Positions 56,701-64,000 of a DNA stretch of 64,000 bases are shown here, piece by piece. The notes beneath the pieces were generated by a model that worked only from the letters and a program-made list of their open reading frames with translations, did no database searches and had not been told where the DNA came from. The translations under genes were made by a program, and so were the position numbers. The DNA is from Macrostomum hystrix. Taxonomy: Eukaryota; Platyhelminthes; Macrostomidae. How positions within the stretch are numbered: position 1 is the stretch's first letter; every line of letters starts with the position of its first letter. The stretch is taken from NCBI GenBank assembly GCA_950097015.1, contig CATNEN010000034.1, forward strand, positions 3,205,001-3,269,000. The letters run 5' to 3'.

Positions 56701-59700
56701 CAGGGAGGCAATTTCATTTAGGTAACTTCAGGGAGGCAATTTCATTTAGGTAACTTCAGGGAGGCAATTTCATTTAGGTAACTTCAGGGAGGCAATTTCA
56801 TTTACGTAACTTCAGGGAGGCAATTTCATCTAGGTAACTTCAGGGAGGCAATTTCATTTAGGTAACTTCAGGGAGGTAACTTCAGGGAGTTAACTTCAGG
56901 GAGGTAACTTCAGGGAGGTAACTTCAGGGAAGTAACTTCATACAGTTCTATTCAGGGACGTACCACAGAGAAACTGAAAGTGGTCTCGGACAACAAAAAA
57001 TATATATGCATTTTTCTTGTCTATAAACTTTAAATAAAAAATATAAGGTGAAATCGATGTTTGGATAAGACGAGAAAGAAATTTCTATCTTCGAGCCATT
57101 CAATCGTAAAAATAACGATAAAGAACTAGCACTGAGAAATTTAGCTATATCAATTTGATTTAGACCCTTGGAGTTTGGCTTGAATTAGCAGGAGAAAATG
57201 GAATTCACACTTGACCTGTTTGAGTGAGCAGTTTTGTGTGCTTATAGATAATTAGGCGAGACTTTTAGCAAAGCGACCTCTCCAATACGAACAATTAAAT
57301 CTCTAACCGATGTCTAACACTAGCTGACAATAGAGACCATCTGTCACTCTACACTAGCTGACAATAGAGACCATCTGTCACTCTACACTAGCTGACATTG
57401 GAGACCATCTGTCACTCTACACTAGCTGACAATAGAGACCATCTGTCACTCTACACTAGCTGACAATAGAGACCATCTGTCACTCTACACTAGCTGACAA
57501 TAGAGACCATCTGTCACTCTACACTAGCTGACAATAGAGACCATCTGTCACTCTACACTAGCTGACAATAGAGACCATCTGTCACTCTACACTAGCTGAC
57601 ATTGGAGACCATCTGTCACTCTACACTAGCTGACAATAGAGACCATCTGTCACTCTACACTAGCTGACAATAGAGACCATCTGTCACTCTACACTAGCTG
57701 ACAATAGAGACCATCTGTCACTCTACACTAGCTGACAATAGAGACCATCTGTCACTCTACACTAGCTGACAATAGAGACCATCTGTCACTCTACACTAGC
57801 TGACAATAGAGACCATCTGTCACTCTACACTAGCTGACATTGGAGACCATCTGTCACTCTACACTAGCTGACAATAGAGACCATCTGTCACTCTACACTA
57901 GCTGACAATAGAGACCATCTGTCACTCTACACTAGCTGACATTGGAGACCATCTGTCACTCTACACTAGCTGACATTGGAGACCATCTGTCACTCTACAC
58001 TAGCTGACAATAGAGACCATCTGTCACTCTACACTAGCTGACAATAGAGACCATCTGTCACTCTACACTAGCTGACATTGGAGACCATCTGTCACTCTAC
58101 ACTAGCTGACATTGGAGACCATCTGTCACTCTACACTAGCTGACAATAGAGACCATCTGTCACTCTACACTAGCTGACATTGGAGACCATCTGTCACTCT
58201 ACACTAGCTGACATTGGAGACCATCTGTCACTCTACACTAGCTGATATTTGAGACCATCTGTCATTCTACACTAGCTGACAATAGAGACCATCTGTCACT
58301 CTACACTAGCTGACAATAGAGACCATCTGTCACTCTACACTAGCTGACAATAGAGACCATCTGTCACTCTACACTAGCTGATATTTGAGACCATCTGTCA
58401 TTCTACACTAGCTGACAATAGAGACCATCTGTCACTCTATACTAGCTGATATTTGAGACCATCTGTCATTCTACACTAGCTGACAATAGAGACCATCTGT
58501 CACTCTATACTAGCTGACAATAGAGACCATCTGTCACTCTACACTAGCTGACAATAGAGACCATCTGTCACTCTACACTAGCTGACAATAGAGACCATCT
58601 GTCACTCTACACTAGCTGACAATAGAGACCATCTGTCACTCTACACTAGCTGACATTGGAGACCATCTGTCACTCTACACTAGCTGACAATAGAGACCAT
58701 CTGTCACTCTACACTAGCTGACAATAGAGACCATCTGTCACTCTACACTAGCTGACAATAGAGACCATCTGTCACTCTACACTAGCTGACAATAGAGACC
58801 ATCTGTCACTCTACACTAGCTGACAATAGAGACCATCTGTCACTCTACACTAGCTGACAATAGAGACCATCTGTCACTCTACACTAGCTGACATTGGAGA
58901 CCATCTGTCACTCTACACTAGCTGACAATAGAGACCATCTGTCACTCTACACTAGCTGACAATAGAGACCATCTGTCACTCTACACTAGCTGACATTGGA
59001 GACCATCTGTCACTCTACACTAGCTGACATTGGAGACCATCTGTCACTCTACACTAGCTGACAATAGAGACCATCTGTCACTCTACACTAGCTGACAATA
59101 GAGACCATCTGTCACTCTACACTAGCTGACATTGGAGACCATCTGTCACTCTACACTAGCTGACATTGGAGACCATCTGTCACTCTACACTAGCTGACAA
59201 TAGAGACCATCTGTCACTCTACACTAGCTGACATTGGAGACCATCTGTCACTCTACACTAGCTGACATTGGAGACCATCTGTCACTCTACACTAGCTGAT
59301 ATTTGAGACCATCTGTCATTCTACACTAGCTGACAATAGAGACCATCTGTCACTCTACACTAGCTGACAATAGAGACCATCTGTCACTCTACACTAGCTG
59401 ACAATAGAGACCATCTGTCACTCTACACTAGCTGACAATAGAGACCATCTGTCACTCTACACTAGCTGACAATAGAGACCATCTGTCACTCTATACTAGC
59501 TGATATTTGAGACCATCTGTCATTCTACACTAGCTGACAATAGAGACCATCTGTCACTCTATACTAGCTGACAATAGAGACCATCTGTCACTCTACACTA
59601 GCTGACAATAGAGACCATCTGTCACTCTACACTAGCTGACAATAGAGACCATCTGTCACTCTACACTAGCTGACAATAGAGACCATCTGTCACTCTACAC

Positions 59701-62700
59701 TAGCTGACAATAGAGACCATCTGTCACTCTACACTAGCTGACATTAGAGACCATCTGTCACTCTACACTAGCTGACATTGGAGACCATCTGTCACTCTAT
59801 ACTAGCTGATATTTGAGACCATCTGTCATTCTACACTAGCTGACAATAGAGACCATCTGTCACTCTATACTAGCTGACAATAGAGACCATCTGTCACTCT
59901 ATACTAGCTGACATTGGAGACCATCTGTCACTCTACACTAGCTGACATTGGAGACCATCTGTCACTCTATACTAGCTGACATTAGAGACCATCTGTCACT
60001 CTACACTAGCTGACATTAGAGACCATCTGTCACTCTATACTAGCTGACATTGAAAACCATCTGCCACTCTACACTAGCTGACATTGGAGACCATCTGTCA
60101 CTCTATACTAGCTGACATTAGAGACCATCTGTCACTCTACACTAGCTGACATTAGAGACCATCTGTCACTCTACACTAGCTGACATTAGAGACCATCTGT
60201 CACTCTATACTAGCTGACATTGAAAACCATCTGTCACTCCAGCTAAATGTCACTCCGCGCGTATTATTTCACAACCCTCGGCGCAGTAATCAGCCTCTGA
60301 GACCAAGCATTCTGCTCCATGAATTATATCCATTTATCCCCTATCTATGAATGGGATAAATTTATTCCCAAAAAGCTGAAAAATCCTCTGAAACAAACTG
60401 AGCCCAGATGACGAGGAGGAGAGTTTCCACTGGGATGCCGAAATCCCAGCGAATTGGGAAGGCCGGGCATGGATCCATGCTGAAGTCACGGTGCCACACT
60501 GGAGGATACGAATGGGGATAATGCCTTCGTCTGAAATCCCTAAGCGGGCAAGTGTGTCAGGGATTAAGCCGCAGCATCCGTTGTGATTGGGGAATCACAG
60601 CGCAATGTGACTTCCATTTCAAGGGGGAGAGACCGCAGTGTCTGTTGGCAAGGGGGAAATGTACCATAATTCAGGGAAAGTTCTAGACAATCCACTGCAG
60701 TGCTGGTTTTATGGCCCTTTCAATGAGATTCTGCCGATGAGAAAAAACTCGTACAGAGGCCCTTAAAATAAACCCAAAGAAATTTTTATATATATTTGAG
60801 CCACATACCGGATTCTTATATCTGACATACCCATTATCCAATCTGACAAACCCATTATCCAATCTGACAAACCCATTATCCTATCTGACAAACCCATTAT
60901 CCAATCTGACAAACCAATTATCCAATCTGACAAACCCATTATCCTATCTGACAAACCAATTATCCAATCTGACAAACCCATTATCCTATCTGACAAACCC
61001 ATTATCCTATCTGACAAACCCATTATCCTATCTGACAAACCCATTATCCTATCTGACAAACCCATTATCCTATCTGACAAACCCATTATCCTATCTGACA
61101 AACCCATTATCCAATCTGACAAACCAATTATCCAATCTGACAAACCCATTATCCAATCTGACATACCCATTATCCAATCTGACAAACCCATTATCCAATC
61201 TGACAAATCCATTATCTAATCTGACAAACCCATTATCCAATCTGACAAACCCATTATCTAATCTGACAAATGCACTATCCAATCTGACAAACTCATTATC
61301 CAATCTGACATACCCATTATCTAATCTGACAAACCCATTATCCAATCTGACATACCCATTATCCAATCTGACAAACCCATTATCCAATCTGACAAATCCA
61401 TTATCTAATCTGACATACCCATTATCCTATTTGAAAAACCCATTATCCAATCTGACATACCCATTATCCTATTTGAAAAACCCATTATCCAATCTGACAT
61501 AACCATTATCCAATCTGACATGACCGTTATCCAATCTGACAAATCAATTATCCAATCTGACAAACCCATTATCCAATCTGACAAACCCATTATCCAATCT
61601 GAAATGCGTATTATCGAAGTTTATATATTGAATGCTAATTAATAGGGCGAAATCGATTCACTCACAGCACAAAGCGGGCACCCGAGATCGATAAAGGCAG
61701 CAGTGCTGCATGTCTTTATGACATGAAAATTATTGCAGAAAACTGGCTACATATTTCTCAAAGCCAAACTGACGGGTCTAATAGGGAATATCAAAGTGGA
61801 CGGGAAATGGGATTGGATTGAACTGGAAGACCCATGGATGTCGGGCGTACAGCATTGGTTGAAAAATGGCGCTAAATATATAGCATATAGAGAAGAAGAT
61901 ATGGTAACTATAACGGTTGAGTGGCAGAACGGTATTGACAGGAGAGATTTAGGGGAGAGAGAGTAGATGGGGAGATTTAAGAGAGAGTGAGTAGATAGGG
62001 AGATTTAGGACAGAGTAGATGCGGAGATTTAGGAGAGAGTATATGGGGAGACTTAGGAGAGAGAGTAGATGGGGAGATTTAGGAGAGAGTAGATGGGGAT
62101 ATTTAGGAGAGAGTAGATGGGGATATTTAGGAGAGAGTAGATGGGGAGATTTAGGAGAGAGTAGATGGGGAGATTTAGGAGTGAGAGAGTAGATGGGGAT
62201 ATTTAGGAGAGAGAGAGTAGATGGGGATATTTAGGAGAGAGTAGATGGGGAGATTTAGGAGAGAGTAGATGGGGAGATTTAGGAGTGAGAGAGTAGATGG
62301 GGATATTTAGGAGAGAGTAGATGGGGAGATTTAGGAGAGAGTAGATGGGGAGATTTAGGAGAGAGTAGATGGGGATATTTAGGAGAGAGAGTAGATGGGG
62401 ATATTTAAGAGAGAGTAGATGGGGAGATTTAGGAGAGAGTAGATGGGGAGATTTAGGAGTGAGAGAGTAGATGGGGATATTTAGGAGAGAGAGTAGATGG
62501 GGATATTTAGGAGAGAGAGTAGATGAGGATATTTAGGAGAGATTAGATGGGGATATTTAGGAGAGAGTAGATGGGGAGATTTAGGAGAGAGTAGATGGGG
62601 AGATTTAGGTGAGATCGAAGATAGGTGAGGAGAGGAGATGAGACTAAGAAGAATATCTTTCCCAAAATGCCATCGTAAATAGATAGCGGAGCGGAGATAC

Positions 62701-64000
62701 AGAAGGCGTTGTTTTCAACGCCTCCCACGGCCTCACCAATGGAGGTGACGTCATCCTCGGCCGGATCCGGCTCGGCCGCGGTCTGGCCGGCCGCCGGATC
62801 GCAGTAGAAGTTGGACCACTTGGCGCTGGAGACGGCAGCCAGAATGGCGCCCTTGAGTTTGCGCCGAGAATTAAATTTCTTCATCTCTTCCACTGTCTCG
62901 CTCAGGTGCAGTTTGGGTACACGGCTCTTGTCGCTTATCCACGGATGCCTGAGGGCCTCGGCGACAGTTAGGCGACGCTCCGGGTCTAAGTCGAGCAGCC
63001 GGTTGACGAGGTCCTTGGCCTCCGCGGAGATCAGGTTCCACACTCGGGGCTTCATCTGCGGAGTTGAATGAGATAGCGTGAGACTAAGATTGGGTGAGAC
63101 TGAGATGGGGTGAGACTGAGATTGGGTGAGACTGAGATGGGGTGAGACTGAGATGGGGTGAGACTGAGATGGGGTGAGACTGAGATGGTTTGAGACTGAG
63201 ATGGTTTGAGACTGAGATGGGGTGAGACTGAGATGGGGTGAGACTGAGATGGGGTGAGACTGAGATGGGGTGAGACTGAGATGGTTTGAGACTGAGATGG
63301 TTTGAGACTGAGATGGGGTGAGACTGAGATGGGGTGAGACTGAGATGGGGTGAGACTGAGATGGTTTGAGACTGAGATGGTTTGAGACTGAGATGGGGTG
63401 AGACTGAGATGGGGTGAGACTGAGATAGATTGGGTGAGACTGAGATAGATTGGGTGAGACTGAGATAGATTGGGTGAGACTGAGATAGATAGGATGAGAC
63501 TGAGATAGATGGGGTGAGACTATGATAGATTGGGTCTGACTGGGATAGATGGGGTGAGAATGAGATAGATGGGGTGAGAATGAGATAGATTGGGTCTGAA
63601 TGGGATAGATGGGGTGAGACTGAGATGGGGTGGGAATGACATTTGCGTGAGACTCAGACACAACTGGGTGATGACTGAGACACAACTGGGTGATGACTAA
63701 GACACAACTGGGTGATGACTGAGACACAACTGGGTGATGACTGAGACACAACTGGGTGATGACTGAGACACAACTGGGTGATGACTGAGACACAACTGGG
63801 TGATGACTGAGACACAACTGGGTGAGGACTGAGATACAACTGGGTGAGGACTCACCCGGTAACGACCGCAGAGTATCTGGTCGAACAGGACATCCTTGGT
63901 GCCGTAGAACGGCAGGGAGCCGCTGAGGAGGACAAACAGAAGTACACCGCAGCCCCAGGCATCGGCAGGGCGGCCGTATGGCTCGCGGCGAACAACCTCA
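47607..64000 (-). CDS. CASK: CASK / Lin-2 / CAKI membrane-associated guanylate kinase (gene span, 5' part outside the window)
   Basis: Twelve constitutive exons plus one alternative exon splice in phase into about 716 residues, matching human CASK from about residue 190 to the end. Order: end of the CaM-kinase domain ([18 protein letters not shown]), calmodulin-binding-like segment ([17 protein letters not shown]), L27N and L27C ([14 protein letters not shown] to LTQPHF), PDZ ([31 protein letters not shown]), SH3 (IYVKAMFNY to DDHNWWQ), a linker, and a guanylate-kinase-like domain ([19 protein letters not shown]) ending [10 protein letters not shown]. In other animals CASK is a cytoplasmic scaffold at synapses and junctions that binds Veli/Lin-7 and Mint through L27 and CaMK, and neurexin/syndecan tails through PDZ. 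The GuK P-loop has GVGRR rather than GKS/T, as in known CASK, so no enzyme activity is expected. The catalytic loop and DFG-equivalent are outside the window. Confidence 0.95.
47930..48062. repeat. Degenerate GGGATAATGG repeat
   Basis: Irregular units (GGAATCGAGATAATGGGAAA and similar) in the CASK intron between the last two exons. Confidence 0.6.
48165..48463 (-). CDS. CASK: CASK exon, GuK core
   Basis: 299 nt, acceptor CGCCACCCCAG, donor CTCAAT|GTGAGT, phase 1 to 0. It encodes [19 protein letters not shown], then [19 protein letters not shown], then [20 protein letters not shown], near identical to CASK GuK domains. Confidence 0.95.
48490..49770. repeat. 13-bp minisatellite, about 98 copies (GGGAATGGGTCAA)
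   Basis: Fills the CASK intron between the two GuK exons, coming within 11-27 bp of both. Variants are GGAATGGGTCAAT, AGAATGGGCCAAG and AAAATGGGCC. Since 13 is not a multiple of 3, all three plus frames are open for about 450 codons; none is a gene. Confidence 0.98.
49781..50147 (-). CDS. CASK: CASK exon, SH3 end, hook linker and GuK start
   Basis: 367 nt, acceptor CACGCTTAG, donor CCGC|GTGAGT, phase 0 to 1. It encodes [19 protein letters not shown] (SH3 end), a Gly/Ala-rich linker ([18 protein letters not shown]), then [15 protein letters not shown] and the P-loop segment to [10 protein letters not shown]. The linker replaces the longer lysine-rich hook of vertebrate and fly CASK. Confidence 0.93.
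50316..50447 (-). CDS. CASK: CASK exon, SH3 core
   Basis: 132 nt, acceptor CGTCAACCCGCAG, donor CAG|GTGAGA, phase 0 to 0. It encodes [19 protein letters not shown], then [20 protein letters not shown], ending at WWQ. Confidence 0.95.
50508..51550. repeat. 20-bp minisatellite, about 52 copies (ATAGATGGGGTGAGAAAATG)
   Basis: In the CASK intron upstream of the SH3 exon. Two main unit types (GAAAATG and GAAGGGG) are mixed, and the 50740-50900 pattern recurs at about 50980-51120. Confidence 0.98.
51551..51904. other. CASK intron, unique AT-rich
   Basis: About 350 bp. No other feature. Confidence 0.4.
51905..51973 (-). CDS. CASK: CASK alternative exon B, last PDZ strand (canonical-like)
   Basis: 69 nt, acceptor CCGTTTGCAG, donor GAG|GTAATC, phase 0 to 0. 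It encodes [20 protein letters not shown] then QCE, matching the usual CASK PDZ end (REMRGSITFKIVPSYR..CE). It can splice to the SH3 exon (IYVKAMFNY) without a frame change. Confidence 0.88.
51974..52932. other. CASK intron between the two alternative PDZ exons
   Basis: 959 bp, with a minus-strand tRNA-like relic at 52440-52560. The rest is unique and AT-rich. Confidence 0.5.
52440..52560 (-). mobile_element. tRNA-like relic / SINE head
   Basis: The minus strand has GGCCCAGTAGTTAGAGC (A-box-like) and GTCGGGGGTTCGAATCTC (B box). The would-be anticodon stem is mismatched, so it is not a working tRNA. The downstream GAGAGTCTCAAAC may be the SINE body. Confidence 0.5.
52933..53022 (-). CDS. CASK: CASK alternative exon A, last PDZ strand (divergent version)
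   Basis: 90 nt, acceptor CCACCCTGCAG, donor GAG|GTAATT, phase 0 to 0. It encodes [15 protein letters not shown], then [15 protein letters not shown]. It shares the RGxVTxKIVP core with the exon at 51905 but gives a longer, different PDZ-SH3 linker. A duplicate exon origin is likely: the DNA stretch AAAATTGTGCCCA is identical in both. Confidence 0.85.
53125..53425. repeat. 33-bp minisatellite in a CASK intron
   Basis: About 9 copies containing CAATCCTTCCTGACCAATCG and GAGAATTGCAAAG, diverging at the right end. Confidence 0.93.
53426..53957. other. CASK intron, unique
   Basis: About 530 bp of AT-rich DNA between the 33-bp array and the PDZ exon. Nothing recognised. Confidence 0.4.
53958..54043 (-). 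CDS. CASK: CASK exon, PDZ middle
   Basis: 86 nt, acceptor TTGCGCTGCAG, donor CTTCTG|GTCAGT, phase 1 to 0. It encodes [20 protein letters not shown] then VEALQRLL. Confidence 0.93.
54132..54482 (+). mobile_element. tRNA-derived SINE, full-length-like (copy C)
   Basis: About 350 bp: a tRNA-like head with A box GTGCCAGAGCGGTTAAC (about 54143-54159) and B box GAGCTCGATTCC (54187-54198), a body with GGGGCGCAGCCACGGAGAG, and an AT-rich tail. The wide A-to-B spacing and the GCGGTTAA motif suggest a class II (Ser/Leu) tRNA ancestor. It sits in a CASK intron, opposite to the direction of transcription. Confidence 0.8.
54534..54612 (-). CDS. CASK: CASK exon, PDZ beginning
   Basis: 79 nt, acceptor TTGCCTTATAG, donor CAGG|GTGAGT, phase 0 to 1. 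It encodes [20 protein letters not shown], then GMIHRQ. GITL is the carboxylate-binding loop region of the PDZ domain. Confidence 0.93.
54640..54920. repeat. 20-bp minisatellite (GTGAACAGCAGTGATTTGGA)
   Basis: About 14 copies, filling most of a CASK intron and ending 16 bp from the exon at 54937. Confidence 0.96.
54937..55119 (-). CDS. CASK: CASK exon, L27C end and PDZ entry
   Basis: 183 nt, acceptor CCTTGGCCAG, donor CCGATG|GTGAGT, phase 0 to 0. It encodes [20 protein letters not shown], then [12 protein letters not shown], then [19 protein letters not shown]. Confidence 0.94.
55155..55370. repeat. 30-bp minisatellite in a CASK intron
   Basis: About 7 irregular copies containing CTGGATTCTCCCTACTCATC and CCTTGAGCTT, lying between exons at 54937-55119 and 55379-55555. 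Confidence 0.9.
55379..55555 (-). CDS. CASK: CASK exon, L27C domain
   Basis: 177 nt, acceptor TCCCACGCGCAG, donor CGG|GTATGC, phase 0 to 0. It encodes [17 protein letters not shown], then [16 protein letters not shown], then [11 protein letters not shown], aligning with the Veli-binding L27 of CASK. Confidence 0.92.
55660..55975. repeat. 34-bp minisatellite in a CASK intron
   Basis: About 9 copies containing TTCTGGTTTCTACCCTCCTG and ACAGATATTTTAAC. Confidence 0.95.
56036..56350 (-). mobile_element. tRNA-derived SINE (copy D)
   Basis: Same family as copy C but inverted: tail at left (GGCTGTGGGCAATGGCACAT), tRNA-like B box at right (GGAATCGAGCTCAGGGACC). The head is truncated, with a short duplication of AGGGACCTTT. 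It lies in a CASK intron, in the same orientation as CASK. Confidence 0.78.
56416..56534 (-). CDS. CASK: CASK exon, L27N domain
   Basis: 119 nt, acceptor CCAATTGCAG, donor CTTGAG|GTAGAA, phase 1 to 0. It encodes [18 protein letters not shown], then [19 protein letters not shown]. Confidence 0.93.
56640..56945. repeat. 28-bp minisatellite in a CASK intron
   Basis: About 8 copies containing AACTTCAGGGAGGCAATTTC, then shorter AGGTAACTTCAGGG units at the right end. Confidence 0.95.
56946..57309. other. CASK intron, unique
   Basis: About 360 bp of AT-rich DNA. Nothing recognised. Confidence 0.4.
57310..60240. repeat. 34-bp minisatellite, about 86 copies
   Basis: Units contain CTGACAATAGAGACCATCTG followed by TCACTCTACACTAG. 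Variants are ACATTGGAG, GATATTTGAG with TCATTC, and ATACTAG. The GATATTTGAG marker at 58241 reappears at 59295, a spacing of 1054 bp or 31 units. Confidence 0.98.
60241..60829. other. CASK intron, unique
   Basis: About 590 bp, GC-richer than most spacers. No exon with family similarity seen. Confidence 0.4.
60830..61605. repeat. 21-bp minisatellite (TGACAAACCCATTATCCAAT)
   Basis: About 37 copies with CATACCC, AACCAATT and ATCCTATC variants. Confidence 0.97.
61606..61949. other. CASK intron, unique
   Basis: About 340 bp. A 77-codon plus-strand open frame (61733-61966) has no recognised similarity and lies antisense in the intron, so it is not called. Confidence 0.35.
61950..62615. repeat. 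22-28-bp minisatellite (GAGAGTAGATGGGGAGATTT)
   Basis: About 28 copies differing in the number of GA dinucleotides and in GATATTT versus GAGATTT. Confidence 0.95.
62737..63055 (-). CDS. CASK: CASK exon, kinase C-lobe end and calmodulin-binding segment
   Basis: 319 nt, acceptor CAACTCCGCAG, donor TCCATTG|GTGAGG, phase 0 to 1. It encodes [20 protein letters not shown], then [17 protein letters not shown], then [19 protein letters not shown]. Confidence 0.95.
63075..63640. repeat. 16-bp minisatellite (GAGACTGAGATGGGGT)
   Basis: About 32 copies with ATGGTTT and ATAGATTGGGT variants, in the CASK intron next to the kinase exon. Confidence 0.96.
63650..63850. repeat. 22-bp minisatellite
   Basis: About 9 copies containing CACAACTGGGTGATGACTGA, running to within a few bases of the CASK donor at 63855. 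Confidence 0.96.
63856..64000 (-). CDS. CASK: CASK exon, CaM-kinase-like domain (truncated by the window edge)
   Basis: Donor CGTTACCGG|GTGAGT, phase 0. It encodes [18 protein letters not shown], then [19 protein letters not shown], then DQILCGRYR, matching kinase subdomains VIII-X of CASK. The exon continues beyond the right edge. Confidence 0.95.

Noticed and set aside
61733-61966. 77-codon plus-strand frame in the CASK intron
   Set aside because: No similarity recognised, no start context, and its end enters the adjacent array.
1-64000. CRISPR array as an explanation for the regular repeats
   Set aside because: Units are contiguous with no unique spacers, and the genes are animal genes with introns.

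Overview
This is a eukaryotic nuclear window from an animal. Genes are split by GT-AG introns and their families are metazoan: the synaptic scaffold CASK, an alpha-2-adrenergic/octopamine-type receptor, the F-box protein FBXO7 and an immunoglobulin-superfamily protein. The short PDZ-SH3 linker of CASK resembles the protostome form, so an invertebrate (probably protostome) is the best guess. I cannot name the species. Exons are GC-richer than the AT-rich unique spacers. By my hand count more than half of the window (about 35 kb) is tandem repeats: nearly 40 separate minisatellite arrays with units of 10 to 59 bp.

Layout. 1-17 kb: a minus-strand Ig-superfamily gene starts at 15886 and runs leftward through at least five exons (15703-15886, 14618-14968, 14400-14545, 7020-7176, 5091-5158), with minisatellites and SINE pieces in its introns. 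17.2-18.8 kb: FBXO7 on the plus strand, two exons, head to head with the Ig gene. 19-33.4 kb: mostly arrays, including a related 29-bp family (20.8-29.0 kb) and a 3.4-kb 30-bp array, with one doubtful two-exon coding candidate at 29.2-29.8 kb. 33.6-35.0 kb: an alpha-2-like amine receptor whose recognised coding sequence lies in one exon. 35.3-47.2 kb: arrays (24, 16-20, 23, 25, 30, 45 and 35 bp) and one candidate minus-strand terminal exon at 39.8 kb. 47.6-64 kb: the 3' part of CASK on the minus strand, from the end of the CaM-kinase domain through L27-L27-PDZ-SH3-GuK to the stop. It continues beyond the right edge, and almost every intron carries its own private minisatellite.

The strongest biological observation is a pair of candidate mutually exclusive exons in CASK (52933-53022 and 51905-51973). 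Both are phase 0-0, both encode the last strand of the PDZ domain, and they lead into the SH3 exon with different linkers. Other points of note are an in-frame, perfectly repeated 18-bp minisatellite inside FBXO7, a tRNA-derived SINE family with four copies, and a repeat core shared between two arrays 22 kb apart in opposite orientation. The genes are not an operon and do not form one pathway. CASK (synaptic/junctional scaffold), the amine receptor and the Ig protein are all plausible cell-surface or neuronal proteins, but their proximity proves nothing about joint function. All exon models come from reading splice sites and from remembered family alignments; no search was run.
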